The notes: generated from the sequence alone by a model not told the origin. A stretch of DNA of 64,000 nucleotides from Basidiobolus meristosporus CBS 931.73 (GCA_002104905.1 MCFE01000162.1:84956-148955), one strand, 5' to 3'; positions 11,745 through 24,602 are shown, numbered from the stretch's first letter. Made by a program: numbers and translations.

Positions 11745-12298
11745 ATGTTGGTGGTCGCTCCTGAGGCCGGGATTCGGGCCCCCCCATTGGCATCCGATCC
11801 ATAATGCACGTTCGCTCATGTATGTAAAATGACTGTAAAATTCAATTCCATGTTTGGCCCGGACCACTGTTTTGGGACTCCTTTCGTTCGCCCCCCCCCC
11901 ACTGTAACCAACATAATCCATATCTTCGAGTTGACAGCGCATCTTTTAGAACTTTTCGGATCGGTCGGACTTGGAAAAGGTCGTGTACAAGGGTACCGGA
12001 AATAAATATGTCTATCATTGAACCTTAGGCCCACCCAACACCATAGCCAATGCCGGGATGTTCGGCATGGCTGTCTGCCTGTTCGATCAGCGATGATTTT
12101 GCCCAGGAGCAATGAAGGCTCAGAACAGTTCCCCGAAACGCCCCTTGACGTTCCGGCGTGGGACAGAGGCCTACTGGTATAAATAGGGCTCTGAGGGTGC
12201 TGAAAGGTTCGCTGTTTCCCAACCACCACGTGACACGCCTGTGAGGACAAGGAAGTTTATTGCTAACTGGGAACTAGGGAGAAGAGAAGGGTAGATCA
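11745..12298. other. Intergenic region
   Basis: I see no gene. A GGTATAAATAGGG element (about 12176-12188) reads as a TATA box on either strand, but nothing recognisable follows within 150 bases. A poly-C run is at 11894-11900. Confidence 0.4.
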
Positions 12299-15200
12299 TC
12301 ACGATGCGGAATACCACAAGTTGTAATCCAAGCGTACGGCCAGACTCTGTCGTTTGGAGGATGCAGAATCGCGGTACTCCAGCGTATCGATGTACTCTCT
12401 CAGATTTACCAAGAATAATCGGTCGCTAGTTGCTAGGTGTCTATTGTCTTGTGGGATCTGGTACTGGTCGATTGGCTCCGAGGGGCGGGAGTCGCGTTTC
12501 AGAATCCTTTCGGCGAAACTTGTGAATCTACTACATACATCTAGGATCATGTACAAAACCTAACGATCCGGCTTAGTTGGAGGCTTCATGGATGCGATCG
12601 AGAATCGGGACGTATTACCTGTCGTCGGCTCTCGTTAGAGCTATCGATCATACATTCGTGCAGGCAGGAGTCCAGAAAATCCGTGTGGCATTGCAGCACC
12701 TGATCTACCGTGTTGGCCTAAAGCGCAGTATCCCGTCGAAGGTTAGGGCGCGAAACAAAGCGAGAATGAGCCCGTCGGTAACTTACTTTCGTCAGCTGCT
12801 TTTCCAATTTCCCCCAGTTTGGCTCCAGTACCTCGCTGGAAACGAAGTAAAGGATCTGCTGTACAAATTGGAGCATCCGATGGCACTGGGTCTGAATCTG
12901 CAAGGTGGATTTGACGTTGTCCGCCTCCCTTCTTCTCCGGCTATGCTGGATCTCTCGCGAAAGGCTCCAGACATGGGTTAGTTGCTTTTCAACCCCTTTC
13001 AGCTTGACTAGATGCCGGAAGATTTGCTGGTACTTCGCAACCGCCCTGGGGGAGATGACCAACGAAAACGGAAACTCGATGTTGATGTCCAGATTGAGCA
13101 TATCCATTGCCGACTCTATAGATGGATGGTAAAGGACGCTAGTTAGGAAAGCATATATGCTCTGTAGGTTCCGAAGCCCTACTCACTGTTGGCATCCGAA
13201 GTCAGGTTGACCAGACTTCTTTGTAGGTCCGATTCAATGTCTCTAGGGCTCTTCCCAGTGATGTTGGGGGACTCGAAACGGGACACTAAGGAATGACCAG
13301 ATTTAGTGACCCTCAATTCTTCGCGAAACGGGTCGGTGGAGGCGGGGGAGTCAGGATTCCTTAACGCCAGATCCAGCAGTAGCTGTAATTTGGAGAACGA
13401 TGCCTCCAAGTAGGGCTTCCGAAGCTCCGGCCAGGCCAGGTCCAAGAAATGATTGAAAAAGTCCGACTGGTCTAGGAAAAAATAACGCTTCATCGAGCTT
13501 TGCGAGTGGATAGGAAGGTTAGTCTAGTCCCAAAGACCCCGTTTCTAGCCGTATTACCGAAGTCTGCCGAAAACTTGCTTCTCCTTCATGAGCAGATCCA
13601 AGAGCAGCCGGTTGGAATAGATGTAAGCGTCATCGATTTCTTTGATGTATCTAATGGGGCTCCGACGGTTAGCTTATGCGCATAGGAAAAGAAGGCGCAG
13701 CCACTACCTTCCACCCTCTAGAGTTTGAAGTACATCTAAAACCTCCCCGTGGGTTGTATTTCGCTCGAAGTTGCTGTTCTGGTAGCTGCTGAGCAAAGGC
13801 TTGGCGGGGGTAGAAGTAGCTCTAGGTTCGAGTGTTCCGTATCGCTTCATGATGTTCAAGTATTTTCCGGCCAGCAAGATCTTGTCCTTGTATGGCTCAA
13901 GGAAGGAAGGGATTCTGCCATCGCGAAATAGATATTGTCGCTCCCATAATGTGCTATGGAGTTAAAGATGATCGACAAGGGTGCTGGGTAGTGTACAGAT
14001 GATCGATAAGGGCACAAAAGGATATGTGTCATTCACATCATACTTCCATTCGAAATTCTTCATGCTCCTCACTTTAACCATAAACTCTCCGTATGGATCT
14101 CGCAACTCGCCCTGATGGATCCACGATAGTAACATCTGGAAATATGGAGCTGAGGCGTTGGATAGAAGATGTGCGAAGAGGCATTTTGTGGATTGGTCGC
14201 TGAAGGGGATTTCATAAGGATAGGAGGCACCATGTTAGTTTGACATGGCTGCCGTGAGAAAGGGGGCCAACTTACCCTCCCCAGTCAACATACAACTTCA
14301 CCATCACATCCAGAATGACATGTCCTTTCGGATAGGACACTCCTCCACGACTGTTTCTTCGCACTTCGTTGTGGATTGCCATGATGAGTTTGTGAAGGGA
14401 CCTCATGGTCTCCAGGGTAGGTGAAATGTGGAGCCAGAGTTTGTGAAGGGTGAATTCTGGAGACTCGCGGGACTTTTGTTCAAGTTGTACAACAAGCATG
14501 GTGTATTCCTAGGCAAGGTTAATATGGTAAGGATAGAGGAGAGCCTACTGTACTGGAGCTTACTTTAAGCAACTCGCGGATAGCTGCGCAGAGAGCATGA
14601 TTCACTTTCCCACAATCAAACCGGGAGTAGATGGCGATGAAGTTTTCAATCGATGTGTAGTAAGTAACTATTGGGGCAATCTTGCTCACGAGATCTTGCA
14701 ACGTAGGCTCTGCTCGTCAATAACAGGGAATACCGGGGATTTGAATTGCTACAGGTGAGTTACGCGAAACGAATCGAGAACAGAAAAGCAAAGAAACAAT
14801 ACCCATCGAAGTGTCGATTTTACAAACTCCTCCAACCAAATCTGTTTCATCGATAGCCGCCTCATGTAATCTTATGAACCGGCCATCAGTTCCCTAGCAA
14901 TACGACGGTGAGCCCTTGTCCAAGGTATCGTTGTAGGCGAGAATGGATACCATCAATATGTATAGGATGTCTTGTAGTACATGGTATTCTTGCAGAGCAA
15001 CCGGGTACACTCCCAAAGGTAGCCTCTCTTCAGGTCCGGGCTACAGAGCGAAAGGGGTTAAATCGTATTTTTAAGACGGGATACTTGAAATTTAGTGCGA
15101 TCTCCGAACCTCATCGTAGTGAGTGTATAGGTTTGCGAATGGCGTTTCGGGGTAATTGAACTTCACTGCTGAATCTCTGATTACTAATCTACTCGGCAAA

Positions 15201-15310
15201 GGCAGAAGACCAACTTTATACTTACACAAGGACGAATCCTCCTTTGACTGTCTTGTCTGAAAGCCAATTGAGGATGTTATTGAATGGCGTCGAGAGCAAG
15301 GTACAGACAT
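12299..15310 (-). CDS. Gamma-tubulin complex component 2 (Spc97/GCP2)
   Basis: This is a 13-exon gene whose spliced product is about 730 residues, within the range of fungal GCP2/Spc97. It is a core subunit of the gamma-tubulin small complex that nucleates microtubules at the spindle pole body. GCP2-type blocks occur in order: DILYILMGTDGRFI (about 14950-14890 across an intron), LQDLVSKIAPIVTYY, FDCGKVNHALCAAIRELLK, LHKLWLHISPTLETM, PYFQMLLSWIHQGEL, DPYGEFMV, RIPSFLEPYKDKILLAGKYL, SMKRYFFLDQSDFFNHFLD (GRIP2 start), IEFPFSLVISPRAVAKYQ, and LEPNWGKLEKQL. The last exon, 12299-12556, ends the C-terminal bundle. Most introns are 47-75 nt; those before EPTLQDL and before NTLWERQY are longer, and their borders are my least certain. 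The ATG at 15310 is the first that keeps the frame. Confidence 0.9.
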
Positions 15311-15470
15311 CCTCTGCGAATATAATTACAAGCTCCCTAAGCTACGTTTGAACACTTATGAGGGGATAGACCAGGTACGTCGGCTTTTTCGTGTAGAAAG
15401 CCGATAGTCAAGTAAACAAAAGCAATTGATTCTTCAGAAAATCAATCATAACCGAGCCATCCATGCATAG

Positions 15471-15496
15471 CACACACACACACACACGCACACACA
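15471..15496 (+). repeat. (CA)n microsatellite
   Basis: About 13 CA units with one CG interruption lie in the 400-bp spacer between the GCP2 and SNAP-25-like genes. Confidence 0.9.
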
Positions 15497-15718
15497 AATG
15501 ATCAAATGGGCTTCCTGATCCACCTCCCAATATTTGCCCACTAGGTTATGTTGGGTGATTAGCTGGTTTTATTGAAATGGAGTTATGCAGCACATCAGCT
15601 CAAAACCAATGCGGATGAGTATTTTCAAGGTCCATCGAGAGAAAGTGGGTTGAATACTAGACCCCCAGTGCCCGTGTTCCAGAGAGGCAACATATATACG
15701 TATGTAGGCGCGGTTGAT

Positions 15719-16564
15719 CTAGTTGATTTTGTTCAAGCGGAATTGATTGGTATGAATTTTCTGGTCCACTTCGTCTGCGTGCCTGTTGACCTTGTCCAAT
15801 ACCTGGTTTTGAAGATCGAGCTCCTCACGCATATTGAGTCCCATATGCTTCAGACGTGACAGAGAAGCCGACATCGTATTCAAGTTATCATTGATCTGAT
15901 GCTCTTGCTCCTCACCTTCCCCATCGAAGGTGTATGGGTTGGGTGCGCCAAAATCGTGGTTTTGGGAAGAGCCATCCCCAGCATACTTGGAGCGAGTGCC
16001 GGGCCGTTTGTTCATAGCGGTAGCCATCCGCTGTTTGGTATCGATGTTGAATTGGAGCAGCTCCTCCTTTCTCTCCTGTTGAGCCCTATGCTCGGCTTGC
16101 AATTTGAGCAGCTCCTTCTCCTTCTTCTTCTTGGAACCGAAAGGATTCGAGAAACTGATCTTGAAGATCGACCCGTTGATCTTCTTTAGCTCGGCAGTCT
16201 TCTGGGCTGCAAGATCGGTTTGGGCATCTGCGATGTCCAATTGGCCTCGGATGCTATTGATGGTTTCTAGAAAGATATAAGGTAAGTATCAAAAGGCGGC
16301 GGTCGAGTGGCTGAGCTATATAAAACCTGATTGCTCTCCAAGCTTCACCAAGGTACTTTGGGCGCTCTCCTCAGCTTGTCTCAAGGTGCGGATGGCGTTC
16401 TGGGTGGAGGCCAGGGTTTCATCACGGGTCTTGTTGATTTGTTGGCGCATGGCGAGAACCTCTGCATCCTCCTCTGCATCGCCAGTTGAAGTATATTCAT
16501 ACTGAGGATCGTATGGAGATTGCTGCTGTTGCTGCTGTTGTCTGAAGCGTCTGAATTCTTCCAT
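15719..16564 (-). CDS. SNAP-25/Sec9-like Qbc SNARE
   Basis: Exons 16327-16564 and 15719-16266 with a 60-nt intron give 261 residues. The N terminus has a run of seven glutamines (16520-16540). Residues of about 60-120 form the Qb SNARE helix (TRDETLASTQNAIRTLRQAE, then GEQS joined across the intron to ETINSIRGQLDIADA). A basic linker with NPFGSKKKKEKE follows, and the last about 60 residues form the Qc helix (SRLKHMGLNMREELDLQNQV). The central Gln of the zero layer is present. The protein would act at the plasma membrane with a syntaxin and a synaptobrevin to fuse secretory vesicles. Like fungal Sec9, the linker has no cysteine cluster for palmitoylation. The first in-frame ATG is 16564; an upstream TTG frame extension is not used. 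A TATA-like element lies about 80 bases upstream. Confidence 0.9.
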
Positions 16565-16641
16565 GAGGTACAAGAACAAGTGTCGGTGTAACTGCTCGAG
16601 AAGAACCAACCAAAATAAGTCGGAAAGTCACTGGAGAATCG

Positions 16642-16653
16642 AGATATAAATAC
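16642..16653 (-). promoter_or_regulatory. TATA-like box of the SNARE gene
   Basis: GGTATTTATATC on the minus strand lies about 80 bases before the ATG at 16564. Confidence 0.4.
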
Positions 16654-17393
16654 CGCATCGGCATTCAGATGGAACTTCCATGCTGGATCACGAGCGGATC
16701 TCACTTATCCACAGAGTGTCACTTTATTCAAGCATCTAACCCTATCTCGCCAATTTGTACCATGCAAAATGGAATCTTGAGTAAACTTTCTGAGCATGTC
16801 TAGACCCAATAGTGATTGGCGATTGCTACGCAGCAGATATAAATAACTGCTTGGATACTTCCACCGAGAAAACAACTGGGCATTTCCTTTTGACACCTAG
16901 GACGCCTGATTGGGCAACCGATACAGTCAATTCATAATCATCATTTAAATCTCTGAATTAGCCAATATTCCCCTGCTTCACTGTAGCCGCTATGACATAA
17001 AGCATCCTGGGTGTCTAATAGGAAGGAGACTCCCCAATTGGGCTGGAGGATGATGATGGGCCTATCGAAAGATACAAAGCAGGCGAAGGATGGATATAGA
17101 TAGGCTGCTTGAGGGAGTTCCATGCGCTTAGGACCCTTACAGGCCAGCAATTAACGTACTCATTGGCAGAGCCATTCATGTTAAACCTCCCAATCTATTT
17201 TTCAGACTGCGCTGACGATATGGAGTTGACGTCTCCTTGGTGTATCTTATTTTTACGTCCGCTAGCCAAGGCAACTCCAGTAGAATGAGTGGCCGGTCAA
17301 GTCATGCCAGGGTATCGGTCTCTAGGAGACGAATACTGTGCAACTATTTAAGCACCAGCTACACCGCCTTCACCTCCATCATCAACACGTATC
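16654..17393. other. Divergent promoter region
   Basis: This spacer separates the divergently transcribed SNARE gene (-) and cyclophilin gene (+). I see no gene in it. CTATTTAAG at 17344-17352 is a TATA-like element about 45 bases before the cyclophilin start. Confidence 0.5.
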
Positions 17394-18100
17394 ATGCTTC
17401 CGCAAATCAAGCCATTCATCATTACCTTGCTTACTCTATCCATGGTGACAGGTGCGCCATACACTCATCCCAGGGTAACCAACAAGGTGTACCTGGATCT
17501 CACGCAAGGCGGCAAACCGCTTGGGCGAGTTGTACTGGGACTTTACGGAGACATCGTCCCTAGAACAGTGAACAATTTCAAAGCTCTGATCTCCGGAGTG
17601 AAAGGGACACCATTGCACTATCAAGGCAACAGCTTTCATAGAGTTTTGCGGGATTTCATCATTCAGGCAGGCAGCATCACTCCTCACGGCGGGGATAGTA
17701 TCTACGGGGGATTTTTCAAGGACGAAAATTTCGCTCTCCCTCACAACTCACCAGGTAGGCTTAGCATGACCTGGCAGCATTTGACTTGCTAACTCCATGA
17801 CGACCAGGTATCCTTAGTATGGCGAATGCTGGACCAGATTCGAACACGTCCCAATTCTTCATCACCCTAAACCCGACACCATGGTTAGATGGGTCTTACG
17901 TTGGTATGTGTATTTCGTTTTGATAAACTGGATTTCGTTCGTTGATTAGTTTCTGTCTAGTATTTGGACGCGTCCTGGATGGGATGCATGTGGTAAAATA
18001 TGTATCCGAGACGCCCGTAGATAGTATGTTCAAGCCCTACGAAAGCGTGTTCATCCAAGGGTGTGGAGAGCTCAAGATGGATTCTTCAGACTATTATTAG
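17394..18100 (+). CDS. Secretory-pathway cyclophilin (peptidyl-prolyl isomerase)
   Basis: Exons 17394-17754, 17808-17903 and 17961-18100 give 198 residues. The enzyme catalyses cis-trans isomerisation of proline peptide bonds. An N-terminal hydrophobic segment ([14 protein letters not shown], residues 8-21) is a signal peptide, so it acts in the ER or outside the cell, like cyclophilin B. Catalytic and cyclosporin-site motifs are present in order: [14 protein letters not shown] (with the catalytic Arg), [31 protein letters not shown] (spanning intron 1), [15 protein letters not shown] (with the drug-binding Trp) and GMHVVKYV. There is no C-terminal HDEL/KDEL: the protein ends in SSDYY, so it may be secreted or vacuolar rather than retained in the ER. 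The tail after the fold is short. Confidence 0.95.
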
Positions 18101-19529
18101 CCAGTAATTGTCAAGCGGTGGCCGCAGTCCGGTTGGCGAAGCAACTCAACTCTCGCCTCGTTCTTAACCGCCGTCAGCTTGCGTCGGAGATACGTCGACC
18201 CAACCTGTATAACCCCAACTCCTTCCAATACCAATTAAACACCCGGTTTATGAACCACAACATTAGGACGCCAACAGCGTTGAATCCACTAAACAATGCT
18301 ATTTTGGCTCCCATATTTACCATCGGATTTTGCAATTGGTGGTATCGCTACACACTATTTATACACTACTAAGGGAGAATGCGGCAATTAAGCTAGTCTG
18401 TGGCCAAGGGACTTCCTAAAGTAGCTCTGGTATATTTGAGTCATGTGTGAGATTAATCAATTGAGTGTGGAGACCATTCAACCAGATCATGTACTCTTCT
18501 ATTCATGAAAGCTCACCTCCGATTGGTTTTTGGGCCTCACTAGGTTACCCAAAGTGCATTGTGCCCATTAGCCATGTTTGGATTCCATGTCGGGCACTGA
18601 GCAGTATATGAAAATACCCTAAGCTGAATGTTACAAGGATCTTGACATCAAATACTCGAGCCATACATCAACTGTATCATACAGAGGTATATTCCACCGG
18701 TAAATAACCAGTAAACCCCCAGTTTCTCTCCAGCCTCCAACGCCCTATTTGGGAACCACTACGCTTGTTTCCTTTTGGGATGGTACATCTATGCAGCATC
18801 TGAGTATGGTGTGTCCGCAGTCCCATGTTACATGGAATCGAACTTCGCTCCAGGGACAGAGCTGAATGTGAACTTCCAAGTGGCACATTCTACCCCTGAA
18901 GAGGTAACTGAAGGCAGCGCTGAGCTGAAATGTGAGAATATAAAGGCCTGTCACTTAACATACCTAGACCTACCATTTCCAGAAGTCGAGATTCCTGAAG
19001 CATCCCACGTCAACTGGCCATATCTTTATCCCCCAACTACGCCACAATAAATGTGAGTGAAGTGCCGCCGGGGAATGTAGGTGGCAAACATCCATTGTCT
19101 ATATTGGCATCCTCCTCCCTACGTCTCCTCCTTACTTCCGAGACAATACAGCGAGCACGCAAAACAAAAATTCCCTTGGGTCTCAGATAATCGAGTGAAT
19201 CCTACTCGTAGGTACATCCACTACGGTAGTAGGTGAGCTTTCTAAGCCTGTCGGCGAGGGAGTGAAAAACGCAGTCTTGGAATACAATTAATTAAACCAA
19301 AGATGGCAAACCCCGTATATCATGGCGCAAGAAACACACGAGACATGAACTCACCGACAGACCATCGTCACACACTCACGCCCGCTCTGAAGGATATTCC
19401 CGGGCGCTGTTCTGGCGAGTGGAATACGTGATTTATGGCGGTTACTTCCCATAGCATATCCACTCTACCAGAGACGGTGGCAGAGCAGCGGTACACGGTG
19501 TTACATGGCACGGCGGACACAGGTCAAGT
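18101..19529. other. Intergenic; one 91-codon frame of unknown status
   Basis: A plus-strand frame 18775-19050 (91 codons) is open with an ATG but matches nothing I recognise and lacks a clear promoter or introns. Otherwise I see only the 3' flank of the cyclophilin gene. Confidence 0.35.
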
Positions 19530-19676
19530 CTGGCCTCCGATGTGTGTCTGATTTGCTTTGAAAAGAAGGACAATGCTGCCGTTCATGCATGAGCATTTTT
19601 ATGCGCGCTCTTGATGTACTCCGAAATTGATTGATTGCCCTCTATGCAAGGATCCCTTGACACAAGAGTAAATCAC
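19530..19676 (+). pseudogene. RING-finger relic
   Basis: The plus strand reads SLASDVCLICFEKKDNAAVH, then loses frame by one base near 19595. It continues in the next frame as MHEHFYARS, hits a stop, and ends KLIDCPLCKDPLTQE at 19672. The C-x2-C start, the H-x-F-Y centre and the C-P-L-C end are the spacing of a RING E3-ligase zinc finger. The central Cys ligands are lost and the two halves are in different frames, so this is a decayed gene. The upstream part of the protein is not recognisable. Confidence 0.5.
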
Positions 19677-21002
19677 TGAATTTTTTATGTATAATGAGTG
19701 GAAGTTTGGCGGCAAACATTAGTGTTGGCCCTCCTAATGCCAGCCGTCGGTCGTGATGGCCCATTGGCAGTATTCCTCAACTTCGCCTAGACTCGCTCCG
19801 TACGGTCGATTCGCCCTTTCATCCTGGCCACAGGCTACTCCCAGGGCATCGCAGGCACCAAGGATTTTCAGAACGTTCTATTGTTACAATTGCATGGCTG
19901 TACACCGGACCTATGCATACACCTTTATCTTTGATGCACTAATGCACGTTTATGCCGATGGAAAAGACATCGATGGTACTACGGAGTAATTGAGCTCCAC
20001 TACATCGAATGCGAATCCCTGCTTGTTCCAAGCTCATCATTTATGTAAGACCGGAAAGTAACCAACGAGTGGGCCAGCTTTTGGTGACTCCGTCCTGCTG
20101 AAAGTTACAAACATCCTGTTCCCTGGCTTCGTAGGGAACACGCGAGTATAGGAAGCGACAGTCCAAACGCCATTCGTGCAACGAACCCACCCAATGCGAG
20201 AAGATCAGACGGCATCAGATGGTGCTCCGCCAGGATGAACTCACCAAATCTCTCCAACTGGTTGATGGCGGGATTAGGAAGGAAACTTGGGATTATCTGG
20301 CGGTGCTCTTATTGTCACAGTCCGCTTCAAATAAACACCAATGTATTTGTGCTCACTATGGCCAGATTTGGTTACCCAACTTCCCCGAATGGAACTAATC
20401 CGCTTTGAAATGACCGTTACATCATTGTTCACTGAATTATAACCAGTGGAGGGATAAACGCATCACTTCTACTGGTTCATCATATGCATTGCTTGACTTG
20501 AAATTACGGGCAGGTTGATCCACAACAATGTATTTTATACTTTAATATACCTCAACCCTGTCTTCAGGCAAACCCCCATTGCACTACATATTTATCTAAT
20601 TTACCAGGCGGTGGATTTGAACTCTACATTCTGGTTATATCCTGGGTTGCTTTGCTTAATCCTCCTTTACCTGGTTCAGTCCACTTCTCCACCTCAACCT
20701 AATCTTCACAAGGAAGGGTGCTCTGGGAACTGACCACTCTCTGCTCAAACACACGCGACCTATTGCTCTCCTTCTCACTGCTTACCCTCACCAGATTACC
20801 ACCTGAACAGGACACGCCAATATCCGTGTCGCACAGTATTTCACCAAACCTACTCCCAAGCCCCCTTGTCTCCGTCCTCCGTTGCGGACTGTTGCCAACT
20901 TGTGGCTGGGAAACTCTTTGCCAGGTGCTGCTGCCCATCAGTCTGAAAGACCACTCTACCCAACGCTATCCACCGACTTAGGGCCGCCAAGGCTTTACTC
21001 GT
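19677..21002. other. Intergenic region
   Basis: I see no confident gene. An 87-codon plus-strand frame at 20718-20981 is in the same frame as the ArfGAP start at 21003 but is closed by TAG at 20979-20981. That TAG could also be an intron acceptor if the ArfGAP gene has an extra 5' exon. Confidence 0.4.
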
Positions 21003-24000
21003 ATGAAAACCCGTGAAGCAGAAGCCTACACCAGTTTGGACTTTTTACGGGAAAGCGGGACCAACCGTAAGTTGTTTTCCATTCTGGTCGCCACGCCCCA
21101 CCTTGCTCCTCGCCACTGACCTATTCCTTCTCCCTAACGTAGTCAAGTTGGTTTCGCTTGATGTGACGAATGGCACAAAGCCACTCCTGCTTGTGGAGCC
21201 GGTTGAGACCGGCGGGGTTGAGCTCAGGACAGCCAATCTCTTGCGGTTTATTCAGGACCCTGAACACCCCTCGCGTCTCATTGTACAGCTACCGTATCAG
21301 AGTGGGGAGAGTTCCGGGCTGATATTTCACTTTACCTTTACCTTCAACCAACAAGCCCCGCCGAACATCCTGGCCCTGGTCCATTCCTCGTCCGAGGCGG
21401 AGGTGGAGAGGATCCGCAGCAAGATAGAGAGTGGAAGCGACATCGTAAGTGATCCGATATTCAGCGCCCGGTGGTCCAGCATAGCCCAGTTAATCATTTC
21501 CCATGGCTCTTAGGTGTACGAGCACTCCCACATCGAAATCGTAGACACCTATCCGGTCACCAACGATTCCAACTCGTTTGAATGGACCTTCAACTACTTC
21601 CCGAGAAACGACATGATCATCCCCGGCGAACTGGGCTGGAAAGAAAGCTTCTCGGTAAGTGATACCGCGTCCACCGCCGTCCCCAGAACGCTTCCATATG
21701 CATGCACTGACCCGTTGTACCATTGAAGTTCATAGATTTGGATGTTGGCACGCACACCACCGCAATCGAACTGAGCTTTGACATCTGGGTCACCCACTCG
21801 ATTAAGTCCATCGTTCACTCGCCAGGCAACACCAAACGAAGCCCTCGTCTAACTGAGTTTACTAGGGCATCTAGCCCGGACTCGAGTAACATCGAGGAGA
21901 TGTACTCGACATTCTATCAGCTCTATTCTCCAGTGACCCGTAGCTTGAGCCCCCACATGAACCATTCGAGCTTCTCGTTGCCGAGCACCAGGAGCCAGCG
22001 AAGCGCACGTCACTCTGTTGATGAGGATACGGTGGCACGGCATTCCTTTTCAGGGAAAAACCTCCACAACTCCTTCAATCTGGACATAGTCGACTCACCT
22101 TTGCTCAGGTACAAGATCCAGCAATCCGAGAAAAGCGTTGGCACCCTGAAGCATGAGGTCAAACGTCTGATAAAGGCGGTGGCGGAGTATGAAGAGGCGG
22201 GCCGTGCCGAGATCAGGGCCAGCCGAAAGTTGATCGACGCGGTCAAGAACTCCCGCTGCTTAGATTCGGTCAATCTTTTCTTGGAGAACTGGCTGAATAA
22301 TATACTTCAGTTCCGAGAGACGATCTATGATAAGCTAGAGACTCTGGTGAAGGGCCCTATGGAGCAATTGTACGAAAAGGAGATCAAGTCCGTCGACAGC
22401 AAGACCAAGGAATTCTTGAAGGAGGCGGAGGAGTTTTACCAGTTTGAAGCCAAGCACCTGTCCTCAAAGCATGATAGTCGTAAGCTGAACTCTTCCACCG
22501 ACATCCTGTATGAGAAGCGCAAGGAAAAGTTCAACCAGAGGATCCTTGACATATACGTCTTTCTGCATGAGCTCACCGAGGGGCCAAAAGAGGGCGAGCT
22601 GATGATGTACTTTGTGAGTTTCATTCAGAAATATTTCAGCTACATCAAGGAGGCATACCACTCGGTGGAGGAGAACAACTACGAACTGACCTGTGTTGAG
22701 CGCATCGTTGGCTCCATATGTAAGGCTACTACCGACCAAAGGAAATTGATTCAAGAGCGCCGCAGACAGTCGGAGAAGAGGGCAAACACCAATTCGCTCA
22801 GCATTGGTGAGAGTGCGGGTCTAAGCATTCGGGAGCAACTAAAGTCAAACTCCTTTTCAAGCGCTCGTGGCCTGAAAAATAGGCTGGATTCCCGATTCGG
22901 GGGAGTTCGTGACTTGGGATCGTTTGACATGGAGCAAGCGTCGTCTGCCGGAAGGCACAAAGAAGGCGTGCTTTACTCTCCCGCCAGACGAAGGCCCTCC
23001 AATCTCGACAGTTCCTGGCACGGGAACTGGTGCGTCATCTCCCGCGGGCATTTCTCGGAGATAGTTAATTGGAAGAAAAAGCCCGAAGCCCACAGAGCAT
23101 CCATCAGCTTGAAGCTTGCCTCGGTTCGTCAACTTCCTAACGCTGACCGGAGATTCTGCTTTGAACTGGTGACATTGACCGGAAAACGAGTATACCAAGC
23201 ACTCTCTCACGAGGATATGATCGATTGGATCAATGTGCTGAAGAACGCCATTGAATCCCAGCTGAATGGGATGAGCTCCTCTTCCGACCTGAGGGCAATA
23301 TCCACAGTCGACCATAAGGGGAGGGCCTCTAGGTCGGAGGAAGCGGGCAGCGTGCGTACAGTGCTAAAGCATGACCCAAGCAACGAATTCTGTGCAGACT
23401 GCGGCTCCAAAAACCCTGAATGGTGCTCTATTAACTTCGGGATCCTGTTGTGCATCGGTGAGTGATTGTTGTTTGTCGTAGAACGGCCATGTTACTAAGA
23501 CAGCTCTTGATGATTTGCAGAATGCTCGGGAATCCACCGCAGCCTCGGAACACATGTGTCGAAAATCCGCTCGCTGACGTTGGACAACTCGTTCAGCCCG
23601 GACTTGATTGAGATGATCTCCAGGATAGGCAACCGAGTATTCAACGAAATCTGGGAGGCCAAGATCGTCTCGACGGATGAGATGATCCCAGTTGACCGCC
23701 AGAAATGCCGGAAACCGCGAAATACGGACTCGAGAGAGGCCAAGGCATCGTACATCAAGGCCAAGTACCTCGATCGCAAGTTTGTTCAGTCCCCTCCTAT
23801 CCAGGAGATCGTGAACTCTCCGAGCAGCCTCCTGTTTCACGCGATCGAGACCAATGACCTGGTTGGCGTAATGCGCGCATTTGCCATGGGTGCCGATCTG
23901 AATAAGCCTCTTGGTGAGTGCGAAGCCAATCCAGACGAGAAAATCGACAGCGGGATAACACCGCTCCAATTCGCCCTTTTGCTGCACTCCGATGTTCTAC

Positions 24001-24602
24001 CCAAGGTTAGCCTCGAGCCGACCATGGATCTGGGACGGGGAGACGTGGGATTTCTAAACAAGCAGAAGTCGGTCAGCCACGGCACTCGAATGGCCGGCAC
24101 CCCAGAAAACGGCCACCTTCGCAGACGCACAATCCAAGTCCTGCCTTCACACAAGACACCTTCGCTATCCTCCTCGTCCTACTCAGCGCTGGATTCCTCG
24201 GAAACCTGCTCCATATCTTCCCTATCAGAGATGCCCAACGAGAACATCACTTTCCCGATCCCCGAATTCTTGATCCACAATGGAGTGGACATCAACTCTC
24301 GGTCTTCAAGAGACGCAGTTACAGCGCTGCATCTGGTGGCCTCCAAGGGAGATCTATTTGCCGTTCGATATTTACTGGGAAAGGGGGCTGACTTGAACGA
24401 CATCAGCGATCTTGACCTCAGCTCCATTACCGCAGGGGGCAAGCTAGTGGCGAATTTGAAGAAGACCAACGACCTCGCCTCCACCCATACCCTGAGCAAG
24501 GCGCTGAAAAGTCGAGTATCGACTCCTTGTATGCACCCCAGTTCCCAGAGGTTGTCTACCTCGAAACTAGACCGGCTGAGTGTAGCAAGATTATTCAAGT
24601 AG
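21003..24602 (+). CDS. BAR-PH-ArfGAP-ankyrin protein (Csx2/ACAP type)
   Basis: Exons 21003-21066, 21143-21444, 21514-21654, 21729-23457 and 23521-24602 give 1105 residues. Such proteins stimulate GTP hydrolysis by Arf GTPases on curved membranes. Domains run in order. A beta-rich N-terminal region of unknown family covers about 1-210. A BAR-like helical domain (LLRYKIQQSEKSVGTLKHEV onward) covers about 285-530. A PH domain (GNWCVISRGHFSEI to DMIDWINVLKNAIE) covers about 605-695. The ArfGAP zinc finger starts near 730: CADCGSKNPEW, then [21 protein letters not shown] across intron 4, giving C-x2-C-x16-C-x2-C with the catalytic Arg. Ankyrin repeats (TALHLVASKGDLFAVRYLL, GADLN) lie near 1000-1030. 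Acidic-serine linkers separate the blocks. The start is the first in-frame ATG after the upstream TAG; a further 5' exon cannot be excluded. Confidence 0.9.

Noticed and set aside
15471-15496. (CA)n run as part of a CRISPR-like or regulatory repeat array
   Set aside because: A simple dinucleotide microsatellite with no unique spacers.
18061-18372. 103-codon frame overlapping the cyclophilin 3' end
   Set aside because: Begins inside the last cyclophilin exon in another frame and resembles nothing; a shadow plus 3' UTR.
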